Source: Hyphomonadaceae bacterium
GTDB taxonomy: Bacteria; Pseudomonadota; Alphaproteobacteria; Caulobacterales; Hyphomonadaceae
Assembly: GCA_028285145.1 (NCBI GenBank)
Contig: JANQQC010000049.1
Span: 1-38,703, forward strand
Length of the DNA: 38,703 nucleotides
Direction of reading: 5' to 3'
A program made the translations under genes and the position numbers. The notes beneath the pieces were generated by a model that made no database searches, was not told where the DNA came from, and saw only the letters and a program-made list of their open reading frames with translations. Positions 8,402 through 16,640 of the stretch are shown one piece after another (position 1 is the first letter of the stretch; every line of letters begins with the position of its first letter).

Positions 8402-9424
8402 ATGACGCCCGCTGGATATCAAAAGAGCCCCGAGCCGATAATGCCGACCGACGACGCCTACCGTTTCTCTGTCGCCCCTATGATGGATTGGACCGACCGG
8501 CATTGCCGCGCATTTCATCGGTGTCTGACAAAGCGCGCACTTTTGTTTACCGAAATGGTGACTGCGGATGCGGTCATCCATGGCGACCGGGACCGGTTGA
8601 TCGGGTTCAGCGAGGTAGAGCACCCTGTCGTGTTGCAGCTTGGCGGCAACGAGCCAGCAAAGATGGCTGAAGCGGCGCGGATCGGCGAGGCGTTCGGCTA
8701 CGATGAGGTGAACATCAATTGCGGCTGCCCATCAGATCGCGTCCAGTCCGGCGCGTTCGGTGCCTGCCTGATGCGGGACCCGGTAACAGTTGCCGCCTGT
8801 GTGGCGGAGATGCGCACGGCGGTATCCATCCCGGTGACCGTCAAATGCCGGATTGCGATTGATGACGACCCGCCGCGCGAGACGCTGTTCGGGTTTGTCG
8901 ATCAGGTTGCGGCGGAGGGATGCGAGGTTTTCACAGTCCATGCGCGGAAAGCGTGGCTCAAAGGGCTGAGCCCGAAAGAGAACAGGGACATTCCGCCGCT
9001 CGATTATGATCTCGTGGCACAGTTGAAGGCTGAACGGCCGGAGCTGACCATCGTCCTCAATGGCGGCATTCAGACGATGGCGGCGGCTCAGGGCCACCTT
9101 GAGGCTTTCGATGGCGTCATGCTCGGCCGTGCCGCTTATCAGACGCCCTCGCTTCTGCTCGGCGTCGACCGGCTCTGGGGCGACGACGTTCCTATCGATG
9201 AGTGGGAGGCGATCGAGGCCTACCGGCCCTACATCGCCGAACGCCTTGCCGAAGGGCTGCGCCTGCACGCCATGACGCGCCACATGATCGGCCTGTTTCA
9301 AGGCCGCCCGGGCGCGCGAGCCTGGCGGCGGACCTTGTCTGAAAAAGCGCCGCGCGAAGGTGCGGGACTGGACGTGCTGGACGAAGCGCTTGCCTGCATC
9401 CCACGAGAAGACGTAGCTGCCTGA
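8402..9424 (+). CDS. dusA: tRNA-dihydrouridine(20/20a) synthase
   Basis: A 340-residue FMN enzyme that reduces uridines 20/20a in the tRNA D-loop. Visible family marks are the FMN-site start SVAPMMDWTDRHCR (about residues 24-37), the catalytic cysteine in NINCGCPSDRVQ (Cys109), the lysine in VTVKCRIAID and the HARKAWLKGLSPKENRDIPPL segment, which is specific to the DusA branch. AAGGAAG eight bases before the ATG at 8402 supports that start; an internal ATG at 8441 would also give a complete domain. It is preceded by the oplaH unit and followed by a separate DUF389 gene. Confidence 0.93.
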   Translation: MTPAGYQKSPEPIMPTDDAYRFSVAPMMDWTDRHCRAFHRCLTKRALLFTEMVTADAVIHGDRDRLIGFSEVEHPVVLQLGGNEPAKMAEAARIGEAFGYDEVNINCGCPSDRVQSGAFGACLMRDPVTVAACVAEMRTAVSIPVTVKCRIAIDDDPPRETLFGFVDQVAAEGCEVFTVHARKAWLKGLSPKENRDIPPLDYDLVAQLKAERPELTIVLNGGIQTMAAAQGHLEAFDGVMLGRAAYQTPSLLLGVDRLWGDDVPIDEWEAIEAYRPYIAERLAEGLRLHAMTRHMIGLFQGRPGARAWRRTLSEKAPREGAGLDVLDEALACIPREDVAA

Positions 9425-9466
9425 TTCCGCCGTGACAGTCTCAGCGACCCGCGCTAGAGGCGAACG

Positions 9467-10474
9467 GTGAGAGAGATTGAGATCCACCTCAAAAATGCGG
9501 ACCGGGATCTGGTGACGCGCTGTATCAAAGCCATCGATCCGATCGATTGGGCGGTCTTTCCCGTCGAACAGCAGGACCGAGCCGTTATCCGCGTCATCAT
9601 CCGGGCAGGTCGCAGCCAGCTCCTCATAGACAATGTTCAGGCGGCCTTGGAGAACTGCACCGACTGGCGGGTCTCGGTCATCCCGGTCGAGGCGACGCTG
9701 CCGGAGCCCGATCCGCTTCCCGACAATGAGAAAAGGCACAGCCTGCAAATCCTGCGCGAAGAGCTGCTGGATGATGTCACCAAGGATGCCGCGCTGACGC
9801 GAGACTTTCTGATCCTGTCTAGCCTGTCCGCCATCGTTGCCGCGATTGGTCTCAACTCGGATGGCGTTGCTGCCGTGATCGGCGCAATGGTGATTGCGCC
9901 CTTGCTCGGCCCGATTCTCGGTTTCTCGCTGGCTGTCGGGCTCGGCAAGTTTGATCTGCTGCGTCAATCGGCAGTGACACTTTCCGCAGGGCTGGCAGTC
10001 GCGCTGGCGACGGCCTTCTGTCTGTCCTTCTTCGTCGAGTTGAACCTCGGAAGCCGGGAGTTGATGTCAAGAACGGAAGTGCGCCTGGACGGTGTCGCGC
10101 TGGCTCTGGCGGCAGGTGGTGCCGCGGCGCTGTCGATGGCGCAAGGAAAGGCCGCCGCGCTGGTCGGAGTGATGGTGGCCGCAGCGCTCCTGCCGCCAGG
10201 GGCCGCGCTCGGCCTGTTTATGGGAGCCGGCGAGTGGGTCCTGGCAATGAGAGCCGGTCTGCTCCTACTGCTCAATGTGGTGTGTCTGGTCTTGTCCGCA
10301 CAGGTCGTCTTCCGATTCAAGCAGATCCGTCCAAGAGGCTGGATCGAGCGCAAGAATGCGAGCCGGGCGATGTGGATCAATGCTGGCACCTCTCTGTTTT
10401 TCCTGCTGATTTTCGTTGTGCTGATCCTGTTCCTGGACCTCGGCGCGGAAGTGAAACTCCCCAGCATCGACTAG
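9467..10474 (+). CDS. DUF389 / TIGR00341 family membrane protein
   Basis: A 335-residue protein with a soluble N-terminal ferredoxin-like region (about 1-90) and five to six hydrophobic segments from about residue 115 to the end. The membrane part has the hallmarks of DUF389: LILSSLSAIVAAIGL, then AVIGAMVIAPLLGPILG, then AALVGVMVAAALLPPGAALG. Biochemical function of the family is unknown; transport or envelope roles have been suggested. It begins with GTG at 9467 after AGAGG. It stands alone between dusA and the homocysteine methyltransferase gene. Confidence 0.85.
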   Translation: MREIEIHLKNADRDLVTRCIKAIDPIDWAVFPVEQQDRAVIRVIIRAGRSQLLIDNVQAALENCTDWRVSVIPVEATLPEPDPLPDNEKRHSLQILREELLDDVTKDAALTRDFLILSSLSAIVAAIGLNSDGVAAVIGAMVIAPLLGPILGFSLAVGLGKFDLLRQSAVTLSAGLAVALATAFCLSFFVELNLGSRELMSRTEVRLDGVALALAAGGAAALSMAQGKAAALVGVMVAAALLPPGAALGLFMGAGEWVLAMRAGLLLLLNVVCLVLSAQVVFRFKQIRPRGWIERKNASRAMWINAGTSLFFLLIFVVLILFLDLGAEVKLPSID

Positions 10475-10600
10475 GCCGGGTCCACTCGGTTCCGGCGAAT
10501 TTCAACGGTATTTCGCGATTTTCAAACGGCGCGTGCCACGCGGGTGCAAACGCCGGTGCTGTTTGTGGGCGAGGTCCAATCGAAATGACAGGAGACTTCG

Positions 10601-11572
10601 ATGCCCCGTTACAGACACCACCTCCCACAGCTCTCGTCCGGCATTTATCTGACCGATGCAGGATTGGAGACCGACATGATCTTCAATCACGGTTTCGAGC
10701 TGCCTGCGTTCGCTTCCCATACTATGCTGGATAATGAGGCTGGCCGGGAGGCTCTGAAATCCTACTTTGCTGGCTTTCTTGAACTGGCGGCTGACTATGG
10801 CACAGGCTTCATCCTTGATGTTCCAACCTGGCGGGCTCAGCGTTGGTTTGCAGAAGAACTTGGCGTTGTGCCCGGCTCCTTGAAGTCGGTGAATGAGGCC
10901 GCTGTCGCTTTCATGGCGCGGCTTCGTAACGCCTACGATACATCGGTCGGCCCGATCGTGCTCAATGCCTGCCTGGGACCGCGCGGCGACGGATACAGCC
11001 CCGCTGCATCGATCTCCGCCGAAGAGGCTGAGGCCTACCATGCTGAGCAGATCGGCTGGCTCGCCCAGACCGAAGTCGACATGATAACCGCCCTGACCTT
11101 CAACCAGTCTGAAGAAGCCGTCGGGGCTGTGCGCGCCGCCAAAACCGCAGGGATTCCGATTGTTGTGTCCTTCACCGTGGAAACGGATGGACGCCTCCCA
11201 TCAGGCCAACCTCTGAAAGGCGCGATAGAGGACGTCGAAGCTGAGACCGGCCGCGCGCCAGCGTACTATATGGTCAACTGCGCTCATCCCGATCACTTCG
11301 CAGAAACTTTGCTCGGTTCCGGTGAGTGGACGCGCAGTATTCGTGGCTTCCGCTGCAATGCCTCGCGCTGCAGCCATGCTGAGCTTGATGAGTCAGAGAC
11401 ACTGGACGACGGTGATCCCGAAGAATTGGGCGCGCTCAACTTTGCGCTTCGGCAGTCCCTGCCATGGGCCAATGTCTTCGGCGGATGCTGCGGCTCTGAC
11501 CTTCGCCATGTGGCCGAGATTGCCAAGGCAATCAGCCCAACGACAGCGCGCCGTCCTGCGTCAGTCGGCTAG
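10601..11572 (+). CDS. Homocysteine S-methyltransferase family protein
   Basis: A 323-residue zinc-dependent methyltransferase of the MmuM/BHMT type, transferring a methyl group from a donor such as S-methylmethionine to homocysteine to give methionine. The N-terminus has TDAGLETDMIF, the family opening. The zinc ligands are visible: Cys in YMVNCAHPDHF (about 227) and the Cys pair in FGGCCGSDLRHV (about 297-298). No cobalamin or folate domains follow, so it is the stand-alone form. AGGAG lies upstream of the ATG. Its last 12 bases overlap the 3' end of the convergent regulator-hydrolase gene. The nearby MddA-like methyltransferase suggests a local theme of methylated sulfur. Methyl donor is not established. 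Confidence 0.85.
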   Translation: MPRYRHHLPQLSSGIYLTDAGLETDMIFNHGFELPAFASHTMLDNEAGREALKSYFAGFLELAADYGTGFILDVPTWRAQRWFAEELGVVPGSLKSVNEAAVAFMARLRNAYDTSVGPIVLNACLGPRGDGYSPAASISAEEAEAYHAEQIGWLAQTEVDMITALTFNQSEEAVGAVRAAKTAGIPIVVSFTVETDGRLPSGQPLKGAIEDVEAETGRAPAYYMVNCAHPDHFAETLLGSGEWTRSIRGFRCNASRCSHAELDESETLDDGDPEELGALNFALRQSLPWANVFGGCCGSDLRHVAEIAKAISPTTARRPASVG

Positions 11573-13135
11573 GAAAGTGCGCACGGCGTCAACGAACTGA
11601 ACGGCGGCCGGTTCACCCTCCAACAGGAGATGATTGTCGCTTTCCAACGTCACCAGAGAGGCCCGGGGGATCGCCGCCGCGATGTCCCGGCCCGTCTCCC
11701 ATGGAATGCGCCGGTCCCCTCGTGAATGCAGGACGAGTGTTGGTGCCGTGATGGCCTCCAGGCGATCTCTGACATCAATATCTCCGAAGGCCGACAGAAA
11801 ACGAACAGCGTTCTCCGGACAGGTCGTCTGGCGCTGAAAGTCATCGAACCACGCGAGTTGCTCTGGTGTTGCGCCGGGCATGAACGTTGCTGAGAAAATG
11901 TGCCGGTAGGCCGGATTATCCTGTCCCCAACCCGTCTTTGTCAGCGTGATCACGGCTTCGCGTTCCGCGATCGTCGCCGCATCCGCGCCGACTCGCCAGC
12001 CTGCGGGATATCCGCCGAACAGGATCAGCTTGGACACGCGTTCCGGATAGCGCGCGGCGAACTCGATTGAGACGGCCGCTCCCTGTGAGATGCCAAGCAA
12101 TGGAAACCGATCCAGGCCCAGCGTATCGACGACCGCTTCGAGGTCTGTGACGAAGGTCTCAAGCGAGATGTCGGGCACCGACCAGTCGGAGAGCCCGTTG
12201 CCGCGCTCGTCGTAACGGATGAACGTTGTCTCCCTCGCGAGTTCCCTGAAGAGCGGGCTCCAGATCGGTGCGTTCCAGTCGAGCTCCAGGTGGGTCAGCC
12301 AGTTCGCTGCCTTCACGAGCGGCGGCCCTGAGCCGACGCTGGCATAGGCGATGGAAACATCATCCCGTGTCCTGCAAAAACGGATGGTCTGCTCGGACAG
12401 GATCGCATGCTCGGTCTCACCTGGGATTGCCCGCCGCGGCGGATGATACTCTTCTGGCTTCCAGTCGAGACCGGCGGCCTTGAAGTGTTCGGTGTACTCG
12501 CGTGTCAACTCATCGGCTTCGGCATCCTGACCAAGCCGCCGGTGACTGCGGATAACAGCATCGACCGCATGGCGACTGAACGGGCGGGCGGCCAACCAGT
12601 CGCTCGAATAGGTCAGGGCTTTGTCAGGGTGTGTATCCTTGTGATCGATTAGCCGCGCTGAATGCTTGGCCCGGTAGCGCATCATCCGTTCGCGCTCGGT
12701 CGCCAGCCAGTCCGCAAAGATTGGCTGGCCAGGCAAGTCGACGCCGCCGAGATAGGACTCTCTCAATGCCGTCAGACCTTTCAGCAATGACTTGGCGGAG
12801 GTGTCCTCCTTCGCCAGAAAACGCTCGATTTCCCCGGTATCGGTCTCAATGTCGTACGTGTCGAATATGACGCGTTCGCGATCCGCCCGAAGCCGCTCGA
12901 CCCCGTCTGCATTGACGACGGACCGAAGTTTGCTGAGAGACCAGCGCAGCGCGCCTCGTGGATCGTCGGGCAAATCCCAGAACAGTTCGCAAAGGCGCTC
13001 GCGACGCTGCGGGCGGCCTGTCACGATCAGATAGGCCAGAAGCGCGCGTGTCTTCTTGGACGCCGGCAGCTCGATGGGCGTACCGTCTCGCAGGACCTGA
13101 AAGTCCCCAAGAAGCTGAATTCTCAGTCCGGACAC
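11561..13135 (-). CDS. SARP/BTAD-type regulator fused to an alpha/beta-hydrolase
   Basis: A 524-residue fusion. Residues 1-90 resemble the OmpR-type winged helix of SARP regulators (IQLLGDFQVLRDGTPIELP, then KKTRALLAYL, RRERLCELFW and LRWSLSKLR). Residues about 95-235 look like a bacterial transcriptional activation (BTAD, TPR-like) domain. Residues about 250-524 form an alpha/beta-hydrolase with a visible triad: Ser350 in GISQG, Asp474 in HSRGD and His502 in SDNHLLL. The same hydrolase type is known fused to LuxR or adenylate cyclase domains, so it probably serves as ligand sensor or hydrolyses an inducer. The gene is divergent from the MddA-like gene across 166 bases that contain a perfect palindrome, and convergent with the homocysteine methyltransferase. 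There are no membrane segments. Regulatory target and ligand are unknown. Confidence 0.8.
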   Translation of the reverse strand: MSGLRIQLLGDFQVLRDGTPIELPASKKTRALLAYLIVTGRPQRRERLCELFWDLPDDPRGALRWSLSKLRSVVNADGVERLRADRERVIFDTYDIETDTGEIERFLAKEDTSAKSLLKGLTALRESYLGGVDLPGQPIFADWLATERERMMRYRAKHSARLIDHKDTHPDKALTYSSDWLAARPFSRHAVDAVIRSHRRLGQDAEADELTREYTEHFKAAGLDWKPEEYHPPRRAIPGETEHAILSEQTIRFCRTRDDVSIAYASVGSGPPLVKAANWLTHLELDWNAPIWSPLFRELARETTFIRYDERGNGLSDWSVPDISLETFVTDLEAVVDTLGLDRFPLLGISQGAAVSIEFAARYPERVSKLILFGGYPAGWRVGADAATIAEREAVITLTKTGWGQDNPAYRHIFSATFMPGATPEQLAWFDDFQRQTTCPENAVRFLSAFGDIDVRDRLEAITAPTLVLHSRGDRRIPWETGRDIAAAIPRASLVTLESDNHLLLEGEPAAVQFVDAVRTFLAD

Positions 13136-13258
13136 CGGTCTGCTCCTTCATCGTGCCGCAGCCAAATTACCACGGTTCCGGCTGGCAATTCTACGCAGTC
13201 TACAACGGCTCGCCCATCGCCCAGATGGCAAACGGTCTTCAGCCAATCTCGGATTGAA

Positions 13259-13272
13259 CCGTCACGTGACGG
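13259..13272. promoter_or_regulatory. Perfect 14-bp palindrome between the fusion regulator and mddA-like gene
   Basis: The sequence CCGTCACGTGACGG is its own reverse complement. It lies 124 bases upstream of the fusion regulator's ATG and 29 bases upstream of the MddA-like ATG, a position suited to an operator. Binding by the fusion regulator is inference; SARP proteins usually prefer direct repeats, so another factor is possible. Confidence 0.5.
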
Positions 13273-13301
13273 CGCTGATCCGACCAACTGAGGACATCAC
13301 G

Positions 13302-14069
13302 ATGAATGTAACCCAATCACGGCATCGAGCGGCATCCGTGGGCGGCCGTCTTGTCGGCTTTGCGTATGCCTTGCTGGCCTACGGTCTTGCCAACACAATC
13401 ACTCTCTACACCATCCTGTTCGGCTGGAACATGATCCCATGGCGCGCCGTCGACATCGGGCCGGTCGGCCCGCCAGAGGCTAGCCTTCTGATAAATGTCG
13501 CGCTGATCGCCCTGTTCGGCGTTCAGCATTCGGTGATGGCCCGGCCGGGCTTCAAGGCGGCGTTGACCCGATGGCTGCCGCAGCCTGTGGAGCGCGCGAC
13601 ATATCTCATGGCGACTGTTGCCGTGCTCGCCGTCCTGTTTCTGTTCTGGCAACCTATCCCGATCAAGCTCTTCGTCTTCGAAGATGAGGCAGTCCGGAAC
13701 GTGATACTGGCCGTGTCGGCACTGGGCTGGTTCATTGCGATCAGCACGACGTTTCTTATCGATCATTTCGAACTGTTCGCCTTGAAGCAGGCCTGGTGCT
13801 GGCTGCGCGGCAAGCCGATGACGTACCCTGAGTTCCAAATCAACGGCTACTACAAGCTCGTGCGCCATCCCATGCAGTTCGGTATTCTGCTTGGCATCTG
13901 GGCGAGCCCAGACATGACCGTTGGCCGCATACTTTTCGGTGGTGGCCTGACCATCTATGTCCTGATCGGTCTCGCTTTCGAGGAACGTGCGCTTCTTCAG
14001 GCGTTTGGCGAACAGTACCGGGCCTATCAGCAGAGCACGCCCATGCTCATCCCGTTTGTGAGGTTTTGA
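13302..14069 (+). CDS. MddA-like methanethiol S-methyltransferase (NnrU/ICMT-type membrane protein)
   Basis: A 255-residue integral membrane protein with about six hydrophobic segments and the isoprenylcysteine-methyltransferase-like C-terminal signature: NGYYKLVRHPMQFG (VRHPM at about 187-191) and FEERALLQAFGEQYRAYQQ. The early QHSVMARPGFK segment and overall length fit MddA, which methylates methanethiol with S-adenosylmethionine to make dimethyl sulfide. NnrU-type proteins are the main alternative. The ATG at 13302 has GAGGA upstream and is preferred to a farther upstream ATG at 13254, which falls across the palindrome. The divergent regulator-hydrolase is the obvious candidate controller. 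The exact methyl acceptor is inferred from family resemblance. Confidence 0.72.
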   Translation: MNVTQSRHRAASVGGRLVGFAYALLAYGLANTITLYTILFGWNMIPWRAVDIGPVGPPEASLLINVALIALFGVQHSVMARPGFKAALTRWLPQPVERATYLMATVAVLAVLFLFWQPIPIKLFVFEDEAVRNVILAVSALGWFIAISTTFLIDHFELFALKQAWCWLRGKPMTYPEFQINGYYKLVRHPMQFGILLGIWASPDMTVGRILFGGGLTIYVLIGLAFEERALLQAFGEQYRAYQQSTPMLIPFVRF

Positions 14070-14154
14070 TCGCAATTTCGAAGCACGCAAACACCCGTGA
14101 CAGGCGACTCTCTCAGGGTTAACGTCCGGCAATAAATGTGTGGGACGAGTTGTC

Positions 14155-16593
14155 ATGATCCGAGTTCTGGCATGTGCTTTGGCGACGGTTTGGATGTCAT
14201 CTGCGGCGGTCGCGGAGGTGCGGATTGCGCTTCTGGTGGGAAACGAGGACTATCCTGCCGAAGTTGGTATCCTTCAGAACCCGCATGAAGATGTAGGCCG
14301 CGTGGCCGACGCGCTCAGTCAGGCCGGGTTCGACGATATCGAGGTTCTGGAAGACGCGACCCAGCAGGAGATCAATCTCGCTGTCGCGCGCCTCACCAGA
14401 AAACTCAGGGAAGCTGGCGATCAGGGCGTCGGCTTTTTCTACTATTCCGGCCATGGCGGCTCGACAGAAGCGAGCGGTGTGCGGCGTAACTACGTGCTGC
14501 CGGCGAAGACGCTGATCACGGGTGCTGAAGAGCTGCCTATTCTCGGGGTGCCGATCGACTCCGTTGTCGACAGTCTCGTCGCGACCAATGCCAAGGCGGT
14601 GTTCGTCATCTCAGATGCTTGCCGCAACACACTTCCCATCACGTCGAGCAAGGGCGGCAGCTCGGACAAGTCGTTTGTGCCGACGCAGACCCGGTCTGGC
14701 CTTTATGTGGCCTATTCCACGGCGGATGGCGCGACGGCCCGGGATGACGGCATATTCTCAGAGGCACTCGCGGCCCAGATCGTGAAGCCCGATCAGTATG
14801 TCAGCCGGGCCTTCACGCTGGCTCTGCGGGAAGTTGCCCGCCGCCGCCCCGGTAACAAGCTTCCATTCTCCGTCGACGGCCTGACCGAAGATCTCTGCTT
14901 CCTGAGCTGTCCGGGGCAGTCGACGCGCGGAAAGTCTGATGATGAGCGCGACTGGGAGCGCCTCTCCGCGCTCGACAAGGCAGAAGGTTACCGCATCTAT
15001 CTCGCGCTGCATCCTTCCGGCACCTTTGTCAGCTCGGCCCGCTCCGCGCTTGATCGCCTCGCCGGCTCAACCGTGGCTGGAGGGTCCAAGAGCGCATCGC
15101 CGGGGACGGAAGACTATGTCGCCGCTGCTGAGGGCACGGTCGCTGATGGCACCGTCGATATCGACAGGCTCGCCCCCGCCGTGATCGCGGCTTATGAAGC
15201 AGGCGATTCCGCTTACTTCGCTCAGGACTATCTTGAGGCCTCGCGCCAGTACAAGATTGCCTGTGATGGCGGTGACCCGCGCGGCTGCGCCGATCTGGGC
15301 TACCTCTACGACGCCGGACTCGGCGTCGATCAGAATGATAATGTGGCGTTCGGCTACTACCAGAAAGGCTGCGATGGGAATCAGGCCTTCGCCTGCGCCA
15401 ATACGGGGGTCTTTTATGAGAGCGGCCGCTCGGTCGCCGAGGATCACAGACGTGCCTTCCAGCTCTACCAGAAAGGTTGCGATCTCGAAGACTACTACTG
15501 CACCTATGTTGGTTACATGTATCGCTACGCTAAGGGCGTTGACCGGGACTACGGTCTGGCGCGCCAGCTTTATACGACGTCCTGCGATGCCGATGATGCC
15601 CGTGGCTGCTTTGAACTCGCGTCAATGACGCAATGGGGCGAGGGTGCGGAGCCAGACCTCCTCACCGCCCGTCCGCTCTACGACAAGGCTTGCGTCCTGG
15701 ATGCTGCCCGCTGCGCTGATATTGGCGTCTTCTATGAGAATGGCTGGGGCGGTCCCGTTGATCACGCCAAGGCTGTGGAAGCCTACGAGCAGGCCTGTGC
15801 GACGGACGACAAGCGCTGCACCTATATCGGGTACATGTACGATCATGGCCGCGGCGTACCGCGCGATGATTCCACCGCGCGCACCTATTATGAGCGCGGC
15901 TGCAATGCAGGCGACAGCCGTGGCTGCTATTCGGTCGGCATTCTCTACGAGTATGGCGACGGTGGCCCAATGGATTTGGGTGAGGCCGTTCGCCATTACG
16001 ACCTGGCCTGCCAGCTCGAAGATAAGAACTGCACTTACATCGGATACATGTATGAGCATGGCCGCGGCGTTGGCATCGACGTCAACAAGGCGCGTGGCTT
16101 CTATGAGCGTGGCTGCGATGGCGAGGATGCGCGGGGCTGCGCCGCGATGGGCTACATGAAGGATAATGGCATTGCTGGCGCGACGGACTCAGTCGGTGCA
16201 GCGGCCTATTACGAGAAAGCCTGCGATCTCGATGACTCCTACTGCGTCGACTATGGCGTCCTTTATGAGAACGGACGCGGTGTGCCGCGCGACGAGTCCA
16301 AGGCGGCCGAGCTTTACGGTCGTGCCTGCGAGGCCGACGAGAAGCACTGTACCTATAGCGGCTACATGTACTACTGGGCCAAGGGCGTCGGGCAGGATCA
16401 CTATCGCGCGCGAATTCTTTATGACCGTGGTTGCGAGGCCAGCGATGATCGCGGCTGCCACAATCTGGGCCTCATGTACTACGAAGGCGAAGGCGGCGCG
16501 AAAGATGAAAAGCGGGGGGTCAGCTATATTCGCAGAGCCTGCTCCAACGATTTTCAAGCTGCCTGCGACTGGATTTCCGAACAGGGCCTCTAG
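14155..16593 (+). CDS. Secreted caspase-like (C14) protease with Hcp/Sel1 cysteine-paired repeats
   Basis: An 812-residue exported protein. Residues 1-20 form a signal peptide ending AAVA, cleaved before EVRIALLVGNEDY. Residues about 21-255 are a caspase-fold domain with the catalytic His100 in YYSGHGG and Cys156 in SDACRN. A linker (about 256-345) leads to 13 Sel1-like repeats of 35-36 residues (358-812), each with a cysteine pair spaced by six or seven residues, as in the disulfide-bonded Hcp proteins of Helicobacter. Those disulfides fit a periplasmic or extracellular location. The likely role is signal-dependent proteolysis with the repeats as a protein-binding scaffold; substrate is unknown. 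The ATG at 14155 is preferred over a GTG at 14140 because it gives a clean signal peptide. The tauE-like gene follows 47 bases later. Confidence 0.85.
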   Translation: MIRVLACALATVWMSSAAVAEVRIALLVGNEDYPAEVGILQNPHEDVGRVADALSQAGFDDIEVLEDATQQEINLAVARLTRKLREAGDQGVGFFYYSGHGGSTEASGVRRNYVLPAKTLITGAEELPILGVPIDSVVDSLVATNAKAVFVISDACRNTLPITSSKGGSSDKSFVPTQTRSGLYVAYSTADGATARDDGIFSEALAAQIVKPDQYVSRAFTLALREVARRRPGNKLPFSVDGLTEDLCFLSCPGQSTRGKSDDERDWERLSALDKAEGYRIYLALHPSGTFVSSARSALDRLAGSTVAGGSKSASPGTEDYVAAAEGTVADGTVDIDRLAPAVIAAYEAGDSAYFAQDYLEASRQYKIACDGGDPRGCADLGYLYDAGLGVDQNDNVAFGYYQKGCDGNQAFACANTGVFYESGRSVAEDHRRAFQLYQKGCDLEDYYCTYVGYMYRYAKGVDRDYGLARQLYTTSCDADDARGCFELASMTQWGEGAEPDLLTARPLYDKACVLDAARCADIGVFYENGWGGPVDHAKAVEAYEQACATDDKRCTYIGYMYDHGRGVPRDDSTARTYYERGCNAGDSRGCYSVGILYEYGDGGPMDLGEAVRHYDLACQLEDKNCTYIGYMYEHGRGVGIDVNKARGFYERGCDGEDARGCAAMGYMKDNGIAGATDSVGAAAYYEKACDLDDSYCVDYGVLYENGRGVPRDESKAAELYGRACEADEKHCTYSGYMYYWAKGVGQDHYRARILYDRGCEASDDRGCHNLGLMYYEGEGGAKDEKRGVSYIRRACSNDFQAACDWISEQGL
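15226..16590 (+). repeat. Thirteen in-frame Sel1/Hcp repeats with a three-unit superperiod
   Basis: The coding repeats are about 105-108 bases long. At protein level three types recur in order: a GC-type unit (C-x7-C), a GVFYENG-type unit (often C-x6-C) and a CTYxGYMY-type unit (C-x6-C). The CTY type is seen at units 3, 6, 8 and 11. The order is complete in units 1-3, 4-6 and 9-11, contracted in 7-8 and truncated in 12-13. This suggests growth by duplication of a three-repeat block. Confidence 0.75.
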
Positions 16594-16640
16594 CGTGATG
16601 CACCGCTTGCGCTGGCGCGCGCAGGCTGCCAAGGCCCGGC

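Noticed and set aside
8732-9967. 411-codon minus-strand frame across dusA and the DUF389 gene
   Set aside because: Antisense to two well-supported genes; sequence rich in Arg, Asp and His without domain signatures.
10475-10600. SAH or SAM riboswitch before the homocysteine methyltransferase
   Set aside because: The 126 bases contain some inverted pairing but not the conserved core of either riboswitch that I know.
14140-14154. GTG at 14140 as start of the caspase-Hcp protein
   Set aside because: It adds five residues before the signal peptide; the ATG at 14155 gives a standard export signal.
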